Positions 25,836 through 34,119 are shown, counted from the first letter of the stretch. The stretch is 58,824 bases of DNA from RGIG3102 sp964507095 (GCA_964507095.1 CAZDOS010000005.1:1-58824); one strand, 5' to 3'. Notes: a model not told the origin generated them from the letters alone. Program-made: numbers and translations.

Positions 25836-26527
25836 GATACCCGAACATAACAAAGGCGACCTTCATTTCAAGGCCGAACAGGTTCATAGCCAGGGTCGAG
25901 CTGGACGGAAAGATCGAGAATGTCCATGTGAAGAACACAGGAAGATGCAGGGAGATACTTACGGAGGGAGCCATCGTATATCTTGTCAGGAGCGACTCTC
26001 CCGCAAGAAAGACCGCTTATGATCTTGTTGCGGTCAGGAAGGGCGAAAGGATCGTCAATATGGATTCCCAGTCTCCCAACCGGGCGGTCGAGGAGTGGCT
26101 GAAAGAAAACTATCCGGAAAGTGAGATAAAAAGAGAATCCATTCACGGTGATTCCAGGTTTGATTTTCGGATAAAGGATCCAAGCGACAGAGTGACTTTC
26201 ATTGAGGTAAAGGGAGTCACCCTTGAGGCTGACGGCCATGCAAGATTTCCGGATGCTCCGACGCAAAGAGGAGTAAAGCACCTTAACGGTCTCATTCGAG
26301 CTGTCGGGGAAGGATATGGGGCAATGGTCATCTTCGTGGTGCAGATGTCTGAAATGAAGGACCTTTCGCCTAACTGGGATACGCATCCGGAGTTTGGAGA
26401 AACACTGTGGAGAGCAGCGGATGCCGGTGTGGACGTGAGAGCGTTTGAATGTATCGTCGGTCCGGACTCCATGGAGATCTCGGGACAGATCCCCGTGATC
26501 CTGCAGGCGCATCCCGATGGCAGATAA
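25832..26527 (+). CDS. sfsA: SfsA family protein
   Basis: SfsA was named for stimulating sugar fermentation in E. coli and has an OB-like DNA-binding N-terminus joined to a nuclease-like domain. The 231-residue product shows the family blocks RPNRFIARVELDG near 12-24, H-V-K-N-T-G-R-C-R-E near 29-38, F-I-E-V-K-G-V-T-L near 124-132 and FPDAPTQRGVKHL near 138-150. The start is a GTG overlapping the previous stop. Its cell role remains unclear even in model species. Confidence 0.92.
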   Translation: MRYPNITKATFISRPNRFIARVELDGKIENVHVKNTGRCREILTEGAIVYLVRSDSPARKTAYDLVAVRKGERIVNMDSQSPNRAVEEWLKENYPESEIKRESIHGDSRFDFRIKDPSDRVTFIEVKGVTLEADGHARFPDAPTQRGVKHLNGLIRAVGEGYGAMVIFVVQMSEMKDLSPNWDTHPEFGETLWRAADAGVDVRAFECIVGPDSMEISGQIPVILQAHPDGR

Positions 26528-26551
26528 ACATATCCGAATGTTCATTTTATG

Positions 26552-26580
26552 TTGACAAACCAGAACCGATTAAGTATAAT
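26552..26580 (+). promoter_or_regulatory. Consensus promoter for the alaS T-box leader
   Basis: TTGACA at 26552-26557, a 17-base spacer and TATAAT at 26575-26580 match the sigma-A consensus exactly. Transcription should begin near 26587. Confidence 0.95.
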
Positions 26581-26586
26581 CGAGTT

Positions 26587-26827
26587 TGTTATATGAAAAG
26601 GCTATAAAAGGGAATACGACCCCGGCCCGCATGCAGAGAGTGACCGTTTGGTGCAAGGTCACGGAAGACCGGTCTCAGAGCCACCCTTTTGCCGGCAGCG
26701 ATATAAGCTGTCCGTATATCCGGCGTTAACGGGTGAATGAGTGATGTAGCAATACAGAATTTGGGTGGTACCACGGTAAAGACATATCGTCCCATAGGCC
26801 CTTAAGGCCTGTGGGGCTTTTTTATTT
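26587..26827 (+). promoter_or_regulatory. T-box riboswitch, tRNA-Ala responsive, with terminator
   Basis: This leader senses uncharged tRNA-Ala and controls read-through into alaS. The conserved T-box core GGGTGGTACCACG is at 26763-26775. The base of stem I is AAAAGGG (26606-26612) paired with CCCTTTT (26684-26690). Just 5' of the latter strand is GCC (26680-26682) followed by A, which fits an alanine specifier codon. The terminator is CCCATAGGCC / GGCCTGTGGG (26791-26815) with a CTTAA loop and a T-rich tail to 26827. The T-box core would pair in the competing antiterminator. Confidence 0.95.
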
Positions 26828-26865
26828 TCACAGGCAGGAAATGCAAGATAGAGAGGTAACTTATT

Positions 26866-29529
26866 ATGAAATGGACTTCGGTCAATGACCTGAGAGAATC
26901 GTTCCTGACATTCTACCGGAACAGGGATCACACCCGTCTTCCTTCGTTCTCGCTTATTCCTCAGGATGACAACAGTCTTTTGATCATCAACTCCGGTATG
27001 GCTCCTCTGAAGAAGTACTTCATGGGACAGAAGATCATGCCGAACAACAGGCGGACCACATGCCAGAAGTGCATCAGGACACCTGATATCGAGAGAGTCG
27101 GTATCACGGCAAGGCACGGCACATTCTTTGAGATGCTGGGAGACTTCTCCTTCGGCGATTACTTCAAGGAAGACGCAACGAAGTGGGCATGGGAGTACCT
27201 GACACAGGTGCTCGAGATCCCGAAGGAACTGCTTTACATCACAGTCTTCGAAGACGACGATGAGGCTTGGGACATCTGGGTCAAGCGCAGAGGCGTCGAT
27301 CCTTCACACATGAAGAGGATGGGAAGGGAAGACAACTTCTGGGAGATCGGTTCAGGTCCTTGCGGCCCTTGTTCCGAGATATACTTTGACCGCGGCATCA
27401 AGTACGGCTGCGGTAAGCCAGACTGCGGTCCGGGATGCGACTGCGACAGATTTATCGAGATATGGAACCTGGTATTCACTCAGTTCGTTTCCGACGGTAA
27501 CGGACACTATGAGAGAATGGCAAAGGGCAACATCGATACCGGTATGGGACTTGAGAGACTTGCATGCATCATGCAGGGCGTCGACAACATGTTCGAGATC
27601 GACTCCATCCGCAATGTCATCACAGCCGTTGAGAACATCGCAAGCGTCAAGTACCATGACAATGACAAGAGCGACATCTCCATCCGTGTCATCACTGACC
27701 ACTGCAGAAGCTGTGTATTCATGATCTCCGACGGCATCATGCCGAGCAACGAGGGAAGAGGCTATGTTCTCCGCAGACTGCTCCGCCGTGCGGCACGTCA
27801 CGGAAGGATGATCGGCATCGAGGGAACATTCCTTTCGGATCTTGCAGATACTGTCATCAACGAGAGCATGTCTGCATACCCTGAGCTGGATGAGAACAGG
27901 GCTTTCATAAAAAAGGTCATCCTCAATGAGGAAGAAAGATTCAACAAGACCATCGACATCGGAATCTCAAGGCTCAATGCCCTCATAGACGAGATCGAGG
28001 CCAAGGCCGCCGACGGCGGTGAGAGAATACTCTCAGGTGAAGAGGCATTCAGACTCAATGATACCTTCGGCTTCCCGTTCGACCTCACTAAGGAGATCCT
28101 GGAAGAGCATGATATCGGCATCGATGAGGAAGGCTTCAGGGCAAGGCTCAAGGAGCAGGCAGAGAAGGCAAGAGCTGCAAGACGGAATGATGAGAACATC
28201 ATCAGCTGGGCAGATGACCTGTTCCAGACACTGGATCCAAGCACAGTAGAGTTCTGCGGCTACGAGACAACACAGACCGAGGCAAAGATCGTCTCTATCG
28301 CATATGAGAATGAATTCGCAGATGCCATCTCTCAGGACGAGGAAGAGATCAAGACCGGCATCCTTGTGGTGCTCGACAAGACTCCGTTCTATTCTGAGTC
28401 CGGCGGACAGGTCTCAGACAAGGGCAAGATCGTCACACCTGGCGGAGTGCTTGAAGTAGTTGACTGCCAGAAGACAGGAAAGGGCATCATCGTTCATACA
28501 TGTACCCTTGATTCCGGATATATCAAGGTCGGCGAGAAAGTCACGGCTATCGTAGATGCCGAGAGACGCCGCGCAACACGGGCAAACCACTCTTCAGCTC
28601 ATCTGCTCCAGTATGCACTCAGGAAGGTGCTCGGAGACCACGCGCATCAGGCGGGCTCATATGTTGACAACGAGAGGATGCGTTTCGACTTCACACACTT
28701 CTCCGCACTCACGGCAGAAGAACTGGCAGAGATCGAAAGGCTCGTCAACGAGGCCATCACGGCAGCACTTCCTGTTTCCACAAGCATAATGAGCCTTGAG
28801 GATGCAAAGAAGACAGGTGCCATTGCACTGTTCGGCGAGAAGTACGGCGATGAAGTCAGAGTAGTCAAGATGGGCGATGTCTCAACAGAGCTCTGCGGAG
28901 GAACACATGTTCCTAACACAGCAGCCATCGGACTGTTCAAGATCATCTCCGAAGCCAGCGTTGCAGCGGGAGTGAGAAGGATAGAAGCCGTTACAAGCCT
29001 TGGAGTGCTCAAGCTCCTGGCTGAGAAGCAGGCTCTCATCGATGAGACTGCAAAGGCTCTGAAGATAAACAACCCTAATGACATCGCTGTAAAGGCACGG
29101 CAGGCAAGCGAAGAGGCAAGGAGCCTTACGAAGCTCAATGAGAAGCTGACTGCCGAGATCGGTAACATCAGAGTGGATGCTCTTATGGAGAAGGGAATCG
29201 AAGTCAAGGGCCTCAAGCTCTTCACATCGTTCTTCAAGGGCGTCACGCCTGATGCTCTCCGTCAGATGTCAACAGTTATCAAGGACAAGGATCCTAAGAA
29301 CATTGCCGTTCTCTGCGGCGAGAGTGACGGCAAGGCTCAGCTGGCAGTAAGCTGCGGCGCCGATGCCGTTGCCAAGGGAATAAAGGCCGGCGCTGTCGCT
29401 AAGGCAGTAGCTGCTGTCACGGGAGGTTCAGGCGGCGGCAAGCCTGACTTCGCAATGGCAGGTGTCAAGGACAACGCAAAGATTGGCGAAGCCCTCGCGG
29501 CTGCAGCAGGCATCATCGAGTCCCTGTAA
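26866..29529 (+). CDS. alaS: Alanyl-tRNA synthetase
   Basis: AlaRS charges tRNA-Ala and edits misattached Ser or Gly. The 887 residues follow the full-length plan: class II catalytic core at the N-terminus (FLTFYRNRDHTRLPS, NSGMAPLKKYF, TRTPDIE-like block), tRNA-recognition region, editing domain with HSSAHLLQ near 578 and CGGTH near 677 as zinc ligands, and the C-Ala domain ending in a glycine-rich GGSGGGKPDFAMAG block. A GAGAGGTAA ribosome site precedes the ATG. Transcription is governed by the upstream T-box. Confidence 0.98.
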   Translation: MKWTSVNDLRESFLTFYRNRDHTRLPSFSLIPQDDNSLLIINSGMAPLKKYFMGQKIMPNNRRTTCQKCIRTPDIERVGITARHGTFFEMLGDFSFGDYFKEDATKWAWEYLTQVLEIPKELLYITVFEDDDEAWDIWVKRRGVDPSHMKRMGREDNFWEIGSGPCGPCSEIYFDRGIKYGCGKPDCGPGCDCDRFIEIWNLVFTQFVSDGNGHYERMAKGNIDTGMGLERLACIMQGVDNMFEIDSIRNVITAVENIASVKYHDNDKSDISIRVITDHCRSCVFMISDGIMPSNEGRGYVLRRLLRRAARHGRMIGIEGTFLSDLADTVINESMSAYPELDENRAFIKKVILNEEERFNKTIDIGISRLNALIDEIEAKAADGGERILSGEEAFRLNDTFGFPFDLTKEILEEHDIGIDEEGFRARLKEQAEKARAARRNDENIISWADDLFQTLDPSTVEFCGYETTQTEAKIVSIAYENEFADAISQDEEEIKTGILVVLDKTPFYSESGGQVSDKGKIVTPGGVLEVVDCQKTGKGIIVHTCTLDSGYIKVGEKVTAIVDAERRRATRANHSSAHLLQYALRKVLGDHAHQAGSYVDNERMRFDFTHFSALTAEELAEIERLVNEAITAALPVSTSIMSLEDAKKTGAIALFGEKYGDEVRVVKMGDVSTELCGGTHVPNTAAIGLFKIISEASVAAGVRRIEAVTSLGVLKLLAEKQALIDETAKALKINNPNDIAVKARQASEEARSLTKLNEKLTAEIGNIRVDALMEKGIEVKGLKLFTSFFKGVTPDALRQMSTVIKDKDPKNIAVLCGESDGKAQLAVSCGADAVAKGIKAGAVAKAVAAVTGGSGGGKPDFAMAGVKDNAKIGEALAAAAGIIESL

Positions 29530-29546
29530 TAACACATAAAGCATAT

Positions 29547-29573
29547 ATCGCACCGGGAGACCGGTGCGATTTT
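29547..29573 (+). terminator. Terminator after alaS
   Basis: ATCGCACCGG / CCGGTGCGAT form a perfect 10-bp stem closed by GAGA, followed by a short T-run. Confidence 0.85.
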
Positions 29574-29593
29574 GTGACAGTGTCACACTTTGA

Positions 29594-29622
29594 TTGCCCT
29601 GAACGGAATATGGATATATACT
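29594..29622 (+). promoter_or_regulatory. Promoter for the FMN riboswitch/ribU unit
   Basis: TTGCCC at 29594-29599, a 17-base spacer and TATACT at 29617-29622; transcription would start at the 5' edge of the aptamer. Confidence 0.55.
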
Positions 29623-29627
29623 GACTG

Positions 29628-29746
29628 TAGTCTGTTTCAGGGCGGGGCGAAATTCCCCACCGGTGGTAAAGTCCACGACCGCTTATATGGCGCTGACCCG
29701 GTGAGATTCCGGGACCGACGGTACAGTCCGGATGGAAGAAACGACG
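29628..29746 (+). promoter_or_regulatory. FMN riboswitch (RFN element)
   Basis: The conserved RFN sequence is clear: AGGGCGGGGCGAAATTCCCC near 29639, then ACCGGTGGTAAAGTCC, and the closing CCGGTGAGATTCCGGGACCG and GACGGTACAGTCCGGATG segments. FMN binding should favour the terminator at 29765 and switch off the riboflavin transporter gene. The aptamer's 3' strand ACGAC (29741-29745) can also pair with GTCGT at 29756-29760, a candidate alternative helix. Confidence 0.96.
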
Positions 29747-29764
29747 GCAATAATTGTCGTTCAG

Positions 29765-29792
29765 GCCTGTTTGCGTATGCAGACGGGCTTTT
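29765..29792 (+). terminator. Expression-platform terminator of the FMN riboswitch
   Basis: GCCTGTTTGC / GCAGACGGGC form a 10-bp stem with two G-T pairs and a GTAT loop, followed by TTTT. A 93-base leader then reaches ribU with no further element seen. Confidence 0.85.
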
Positions 29793-29885
29793 CGGTTCTT
29801 AAGGCTGAGACGATTACGTCACATGCCGTTTTTGTGAAAGCGAAACAGACCTCTAATAATTCTTTTTATTTCAGGAGGTTAAACC

Positions 29886-30500
29886 ATGAACAACAACGTT
29901 AAAACATCAACAGGCAGGATGGATGTCAGAAAACTGGTTGGCTGCGCCATGCTCAGTGCAGTGGCAAGCATCCTCATGTTCTTCGACTTCAGTGTTCCGC
30001 TGATGCCAAGCTTTATCAAGATGGATCTGAGTGATCTGCCTGCCCTTATCGGCTCATTCGCTTACGGACCGACGGCAGGAGTGGTCATCAGTGCACTCAA
30101 GAACATCCTTCACCTGATCACAAAGGGAACGAGCACCGGCGGTGTAGGCGAGATATCCAACTTCCTTCTCGCTTCATTCTTCGTATTCCCGGCTGGTCTC
30201 ATATACAAGCTCAACAAGACGAAGAAGGGAGCTCTCATAGGTTCTCTCGTTGGAGCAGTATGCATGGCCGTGCTCAGCATATTCTCAAACTACTTCCTTG
30301 TATATCCTGTATACACCAACTTCATGCCTATGGAGGCCATAATCGGTGCGTATCAGGCAATCAACCCGAAGGTGCAGAATCTGTGGCAGGCCTTGATCAT
30401 GTTCAACATGCCGTTTACGTTCGTCAAGGGAATGCTCAGCCTCATCGTATGCATGCTGGTGTATAAGCCGCTTTCACCGATACTCAAGGGGAAGAACTGA
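29886..30500 (+). CDS. ribU: Riboflavin ECF transporter S component RibU
   Basis: RibU is the substrate-capturing membrane subunit of an energy-coupling-factor transporter for riboflavin. The 204 residues include about six hydrophobic segments and the S-component features L-G-x-x-A-M-L-S-A-V-like helix 1 (GCAMLSAVASILMFFDF) and K-M-D-L-S-D-L-P-A-L near 51-60, followed by GTSTGGVGEISNFL near 92-105. The ribosome site is CAGGAGGTT. The FMN riboswitch upstream independently supports riboflavin as substrate. The shared ECF ATPase and T subunits are not in the window. Confidence 0.95.
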   Translation: MNNNVKTSTGRMDVRKLVGCAMLSAVASILMFFDFSVPLMPSFIKMDLSDLPALIGSFAYGPTAGVVISALKNILHLITKGTSTGGVGEISNFLLASFFVFPAGLIYKLNKTKKGALIGSLVGAVCMAVLSIFSNYFLVYPVYTNFMPMEAIIGAYQAINPKVQNLWQALIMFNMPFTFVKGMLSLIVCMLVYKPLSPILKGKN

Positions 30501-30526
30501 AACTCAGAAAAGTCCCAAATTCGTTA

Positions 30527-30555
30527 TTGACAGTGGGGCTGACACGTGTTAATAT
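30527..30555 (+). promoter_or_regulatory. Promoter for the SAM riboswitch/metK unit
   Basis: TTGACA at 30527-30532, a 17-base spacer and TAATAT at 30550-30555. Confidence 0.8.
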
Positions 30556-30576
30556 ATTCCGCGACAATTGAATTTA

Positions 30577-30672
30577 ACTTATTAAGAGAGACGGAGGGAA
30601 CTGGCCCAACGAAGTCCGACAACCTGCGAAAGTAAGGTGCCAAATCCAGCGGTTATTAGCCGAGAGATAAGT
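30577..30672 (+). promoter_or_regulatory. SAM-I riboswitch (S-box leader)
   Basis: The S-box consensus is visible: AAGAGAGACGGAGGGAACTG, then GGCCCAACGAAGTCCGACAA, CCTGC, GGTGCCAAATCCAGC and the closing GAGAGATAAG. P1 pairs ACTTATT with AGATAAGT. S-adenosylmethionine binding should favour the following terminator and reduce metK expression. Confidence 0.97.
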
Positions 30673-30676
30673 GATT

Positions 30677-30710
30677 ATGCTCACAGCTTTTTAACTGTGA
30701 GCATTTTTTT
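30677..30710 (+). terminator. Expression-platform terminator of the SAM riboswitch
   Basis: ATGCTCACAG / CTGTGAGCAT form a perfect 10-bp stem with an 8-base loop and seven T's. Confidence 0.92.
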
Positions 30711-30796
30711 GACAAGACTGGTTTTTTGCGGTCCTGTCAGGACAAAAACAGTTAAATTCCAGAGTTAAATATATATGAAGAAAAGGATTAAAAAGA

Positions 30797-31948
30797 ATGG
30801 AGAACAGAAAGCTTTTCACTTCAGAATCAGTCACTGAAGGCCACCCGGACAAGATCGCCGACCAGATATCAGACGCTGTCCTGGATGAGATCCTGCGGCA
30901 TGATCCGAACGGACGCGTTGCATGTGAGACTGCAGTAACAACGGGACTTGTAGTCTGCATAGGAGAGATCACCACAACACACAGTTTCAATGTCGGTGAA
31001 CTGGCAAGATCAGTCATAAAGGACATAGGATACGACAGGGCAAAATACGGCTTTGACTGCGAGACATGTGCAGTCATCACATCTATCGACAGACAGTCTC
31101 CGGATATCGCGCTGGGTACAAATGATACGGTAGGCGGTGCAGGAGACCAGGGAATGATGTTCGGCTTCGCATGCGATGAGACGCCTGAACTCATGCCTCT
31201 GCCGATATCCCTTGCTCACAAGCTGACAAGACAGATGTCCAAGGTCCGCAAGGACGGCACGCTGAGCTACCTGCGTCCGGACGGAAAGGCACAGGTCACA
31301 GTTGAATATGATGACGACAAGCCTACCAGAGTCGATGCCATTGTTGTATCAGCACAGCACTCACCGGATATCACGCTCGAGCAGATCAGGGAAGACATGA
31401 TGGAACATGTCATAAAGCCTGTCATCCCTGCAGAGCTTCTTGATGGCGCAACAAAGTACTATGTCAACCCTACGGGAAGGTTTGTAATAGGCGGACCTCA
31501 GGGCGATGCAGGCCTTACCGGAAGAAAGATCATAGTCGATACCTACGGCGGATACGCCAGACACGGCGGCGGCGCATTTTCAGGAAAGGATCCTACGAAG
31601 GTCGACAGAAGTGCAGCTTATGCCGCCAGATATGTTGCAAAGAATGTCGTGGCAGCCGGACTTGCAAGAAAGTGCGAGGTACAGATCGCATATGCGATAG
31701 GAATTGCCGAGCCGGTCTCCATCCGCGTTGATACATTCGGGACAGGAAAAGTCTCTGACGAGAAGATCGAGAAGGCCATCATAAAGGTATTTGACCTCAG
31801 GCCTCAGGCTATCATCGACACTCTCGACCTCAGAAAGCCTATTTACCGCCAGCTTGCAGCTTACGGACATGTGGGAAGAGAGGACCTGGGCGTCAAGTGG
31901 GAGATCACCGACAGGACACAGGCACTGATCGATGCAGTAAATGAATAA
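30797..31948 (+). CDS. metK: S-adenosylmethionine synthetase
   Basis: MetK makes S-adenosylmethionine from methionine and ATP. The 383-residue product has the family signatures: FTSESVTEGHPDKIADQISD at the N-terminus, GAGDQGMMFGFACDET near 114-129 and the glycine-rich GGGAFSGKDPTKVDRS near 255-270. It is read from the SAM-I riboswitch leader, a classic feedback loop. Much of the SAM made feeds RsmB, RlmN and MtaB encoded in the same window. Confidence 0.98.
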   Translation: MENRKLFTSESVTEGHPDKIADQISDAVLDEILRHDPNGRVACETAVTTGLVVCIGEITTTHSFNVGELARSVIKDIGYDRAKYGFDCETCAVITSIDRQSPDIALGTNDTVGGAGDQGMMFGFACDETPELMPLPISLAHKLTRQMSKVRKDGTLSYLRPDGKAQVTVEYDDDKPTRVDAIVVSAQHSPDITLEQIREDMMEHVIKPVIPAELLDGATKYYVNPTGRFVIGGPQGDAGLTGRKIIVDTYGGYARHGGGAFSGKDPTKVDRSAAYAARYVAKNVVAAGLARKCEVQIAYAIGIAEPVSIRVDTFGTGKVSDEKIEKAIIKVFDLRPQAIIDTLDLRKPIYRQLAAYGHVGREDLGVKWEITDRTQALIDAVNE

Positions 31949-31957
31949 TGATTGACT

Positions 31958-31990
31958 AAAGGCAGCCGTGATTGACACACGGCTGCCTTT
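31958..31990 (+). terminator. Stem-loop after metK, overlapping the next promoter
   Basis: AAAGGCAGCCGTG / CACGGCTGCCTTT form a perfect 13-bp stem with loop ATTGACA. The T-tail is short. The loop contains TTGACA, the -35 box of the next promoter. Confidence 0.75.
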
Positions 31991-32001
31991 CTCGATAATA
32001 T
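31972..32001 (+). promoter_or_regulatory. Promoter for the Toprim-HAD gene, inside the metK terminator
   Basis: TTGACA at 31972-31977 and TAATAT at 31996-32001 with an 18-base spacer. The expected start site is within one or two bases of the ATG at 32009, giving a leaderless message. Confidence 0.5.
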
Positions 32002-32008
32002 ATATGAT

Positions 32009-33301
32009 ATGGCAGACAGAAAGATCAAGACAGACAGGCTTGTGCTGGTAGAGGGAAAATATGACCGGATAAAACTTGACAGCGTGCTTGACGCTCTCAT
32101 CATCCCGGTCAACGGTTTTTCCATATTCTCGGATACGGACAGACAGACGCTCATAAAGACTGTAGGCAGCAAGAACGGCATAGTTATACGGACCGATTCC
32201 GACACGGCAGGATTCAGGATAAGAAAATACATCCAGGACATCTGTGCCGGGTGTGACATCATTGACGTATATATCCCGTCGATAACGGGGAAGGAACCCA
32301 GGAAGGTAACTGCTTCAAAGGAAGGGACCCTTGGAGTGGAAGGTATGAAGGACAAGGTCCTTCTGGAATGCTTTGAGAGAGCCGGGCTTTCGTCCGAAGG
32401 GGAATATGCCCCTAAAGGAACAATGACTTATTCGGATCTTTATGAACTTGGTCTTTCCGGGGGAAGAAATTCACGGTTCAGAAGATTTCTTGTATCGAAG
32501 CAGCTGGGGATCCCTGCCAAGCTGTCTAAGAAAGCATTTTTGGAGGTGTTGAACAGGATGACAGACAAAGAGAAACTCAAAAGCATGGCAGGAGAGAAGC
32601 CTGTGCTTTTCTGGGACTATCACGGCACCCTTACGAAGCCTGACAACCAGTGGCTGGACATCGGAGTAAGGCTGTGCAAGGAATACTTTCCCGAGATGAA
32701 CATCGCCGATCAGACCATAATAGATAATTTCTACAGAAAGTGTCTTCCTTGGTTCACTTATCCTGACAGGGACACAAGACACCTCGTTGCCAATGACGGA
32801 TGGTGGAGGAGCTGCGAAGAGGAATTCGTGAAGATGTATATGAGAAGCGGCCTTTCCGAAGAACAGGCCAAGGTCATATCACCGCTCATAAGGCCATATG
32901 TCGTGGACAGCAGGAACCACTTCCTGCATGACGATGCCCTTTCAACGCTCCGGGAGCTGACAAGAAGAGGGTACAGGTCATATATGATTTCCAACAATTA
33001 TCCTGAGGTCCCTCAGCAGTGCAAAGAGCTTGGCATCGATGAATACATGTCAGGCTACGCGGTTTCGGCCCTTGTAGGCTATGACAAACCGAGAAGGGAG
33101 CTGTTCGATTACGCAAGACATCTCGCCGGAGATCCCCGGAACTGTGTAATGATAGGAGACAATCCGACGGATGACATGAAGGGGGCAAAGGATCGGGGCT
33201 ACATCACGATTCTTGTAAACAACAGGTATCCCGACGACCCTGCCACCTATGCCGACTTCATCAGCGTCAAATTGACAAAGCTTCTTGACATACTGGAATG
33301 A
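32009..33301 (+). CDS. Toprim (RNase M5-like, DUF4093) protein fused to a HAD hydrolase
   Basis: One 430-residue frame joins two enzymes. Residues 1 to about 195 match the Toprim-DUF4093 family related to RNase M5: VEGKYDRIKL near 14-23, T-D-S-D-T-A-G-F-R-I-R-K near 62-73, K-E-G-T-L-G-V-E-G near 104-112 and DLYELGLSGG near 143-152. Residues about 195-430 form a HAD-superfamily phosphatase: DYHGTLT, SNNYPE, a conserved Lys in GYDKPRREL and GDNPTDDMKGAK. Toprim proteins of this type usually end near residue 190. A GGAGGTG at 32542-32548 lies 9 bases before an in-frame ATG (32558), but it also encodes the conserved LEVLN of DUF4093, so internal initiation is only possible. No ribosome site precedes ATG 32009. 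Confidence 0.88.
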   Translation: MADRKIKTDRLVLVEGKYDRIKLDSVLDALIIPVNGFSIFSDTDRQTLIKTVGSKNGIVIRTDSDTAGFRIRKYIQDICAGCDIIDVYIPSITGKEPRKVTASKEGTLGVEGMKDKVLLECFERAGLSSEGEYAPKGTMTYSDLYELGLSGGRNSRFRRFLVSKQLGIPAKLSKKAFLEVLNRMTDKEKLKSMAGEKPVLFWDYHGTLTKPDNQWLDIGVRLCKEYFPEMNIADQTIIDNFYRKCLPWFTYPDRDTRHLVANDGWWRSCEEEFVKMYMRSGLSEEQAKVISPLIRPYVVDSRNHFLHDDALSTLRELTRRGYRSYMISNNYPEVPQQCKELGIDEYMSGYAVSALVGYDKPRRELFDYARHLAGDPRNCVMIGDNPTDDMKGAKDRGYITILVNNRYPDDPATYADFISVKLTKLLDILE

Positions 33302-33328
33302 TCCTTCGGACATATTCAAAGAAATAAT

Positions 33329-33358
33329 AAGATCCTCGCTGGCGTCAGCGAGGATCTT
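33329..33358. terminator. Stem-loop between convergent genes
   Basis: A perfect 13-bp stem AAGATCCTCGCTG / CAGCGAGGATCTT with a GCGT loop follows the Toprim-HAD gene. T-tracts are poor on both strands. Confidence 0.6.
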
Positions 33359-33420
33359 GTGCATATATGAGGAAGAATCCGATCAATCCATTGAAGCTCC
33401 GCCGTCATTTAAAAAAGATG

Positions 33421-33447
33421 AAAAAAAGCAGACACCGAAGTGTCTGC
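33421..33447 (-). terminator. Terminator of the tetR gene
   Basis: On the minus strand GCAGACAC / GTGTCTGC form a perfect 8-bp stem closed by TTCG and followed by seven T's. Confidence 0.9.
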
Positions 33448-33454
33448 ATGATCA

Positions 33455-34063
33455 TCAGATGATCGCATGGTATCCTGCCCTTATGAAGGTCACCGTAACT
33501 GCGACCTGGTTTATTGCGCTTTCCAGATCCGGAGTATGAGTGAGGACATTAAGGAAAGAATCTATCTGAAGATGTGACAGCCAGTGCCTGGTGTACCGGT
33601 TAATCGGCTTTCTTCCTGCGCCGGCCTGTGCCCTCAACTTCTGAAGCCTTGTCATCCGGTCATCCATGTAGGAAATGGCTTCGTCAAAGAAATCGCGGAT
33701 GACAGGATAGTTACGGTTTGAAAGGATGATGTCACATATGTCCTTGTTATCATAGTAATACTTCACCATGTTGGTGCCGAACTCAAGATCTGAATCGCCG
33801 TCGGAAGTCTCAAGGCTCAGCTTGGCGTCATAATATGCTTCTACAGTATCCTTGATCTCGGAGAGGACAGGAGTGATTATCTCGTTGAAGAGCGCCTCCT
33901 TGCTGTCAAAAAAGAAGTACAGCGCCCCGGTCGTAACTCCTGCGTTTCCGCAGATATCTCTGAGAGATGCTTTCCGGTAGCCCATGGAAAGAAATTCGGT
34001 TGTTGCTGATTCGATAAGGCTTTTCTTTGTCTTCTCTGGGGAAGCTCCGACTTTTCTTGACAT
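33455..34063 (-). CDS. TetR-family transcriptional regulator
   Basis: The 202-residue protein has an N-terminal TetR helix-turn-helix (about 10-55: SATTEFLSMGYRKASLRDI, then AGVTTGALYFFFDSKEALF) and a helical ligand/dimer domain. A longer in-frame ATG at 34078 is inside the ribosome site, since GGAGGTGA at 34069-34076 best serves ATG 34063. It is divergent from the HMA-domain gene, and a 25-bp palindrome between them covers both -35 boxes, so it very likely represses itself and that gene. The ligand is unknown; metal is one option, given the neighbour. Confidence 0.9.
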   Translation of the reverse strand: MSRKVGASPEKTKKSLIESATTEFLSMGYRKASLRDICGNAGVTTGALYFFFDSKEALFNEIITPVLSEIKDTVEAYYDAKLSLETSDGDSDLEFGTNMVKYYYDNKDICDIILSNRNYPVIRDFFDEAISYMDDRMTRLQKLRAQAGAGRKPINRYTRHWLSHLQIDSFLNVLTHTPDLESAINQVAVTVTFIRAGYHAII

Positions 34064-34090
34064 ACTGTTCACCTCCAAAATAACAGTATT

Positions 34091-34119
34091 ATATTAATTT
34101 GATTTTATCCCTTTGTCAA
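34091..34119 (-). promoter_or_regulatory. tetR promoter
   Basis: On the minus strand TTGACA (34119-34114), a 17-base spacer and TAATAT (34096-34091). The -35 box is inside the left arm of the palindrome. Confidence 0.7.

Noticed and set aside
33285..33539. 84-codon frame between the Toprim-HAD gene and tetR
   Set aside because: It crosses two stem-loops and enters tetR antisense; no ribosome site or motif.
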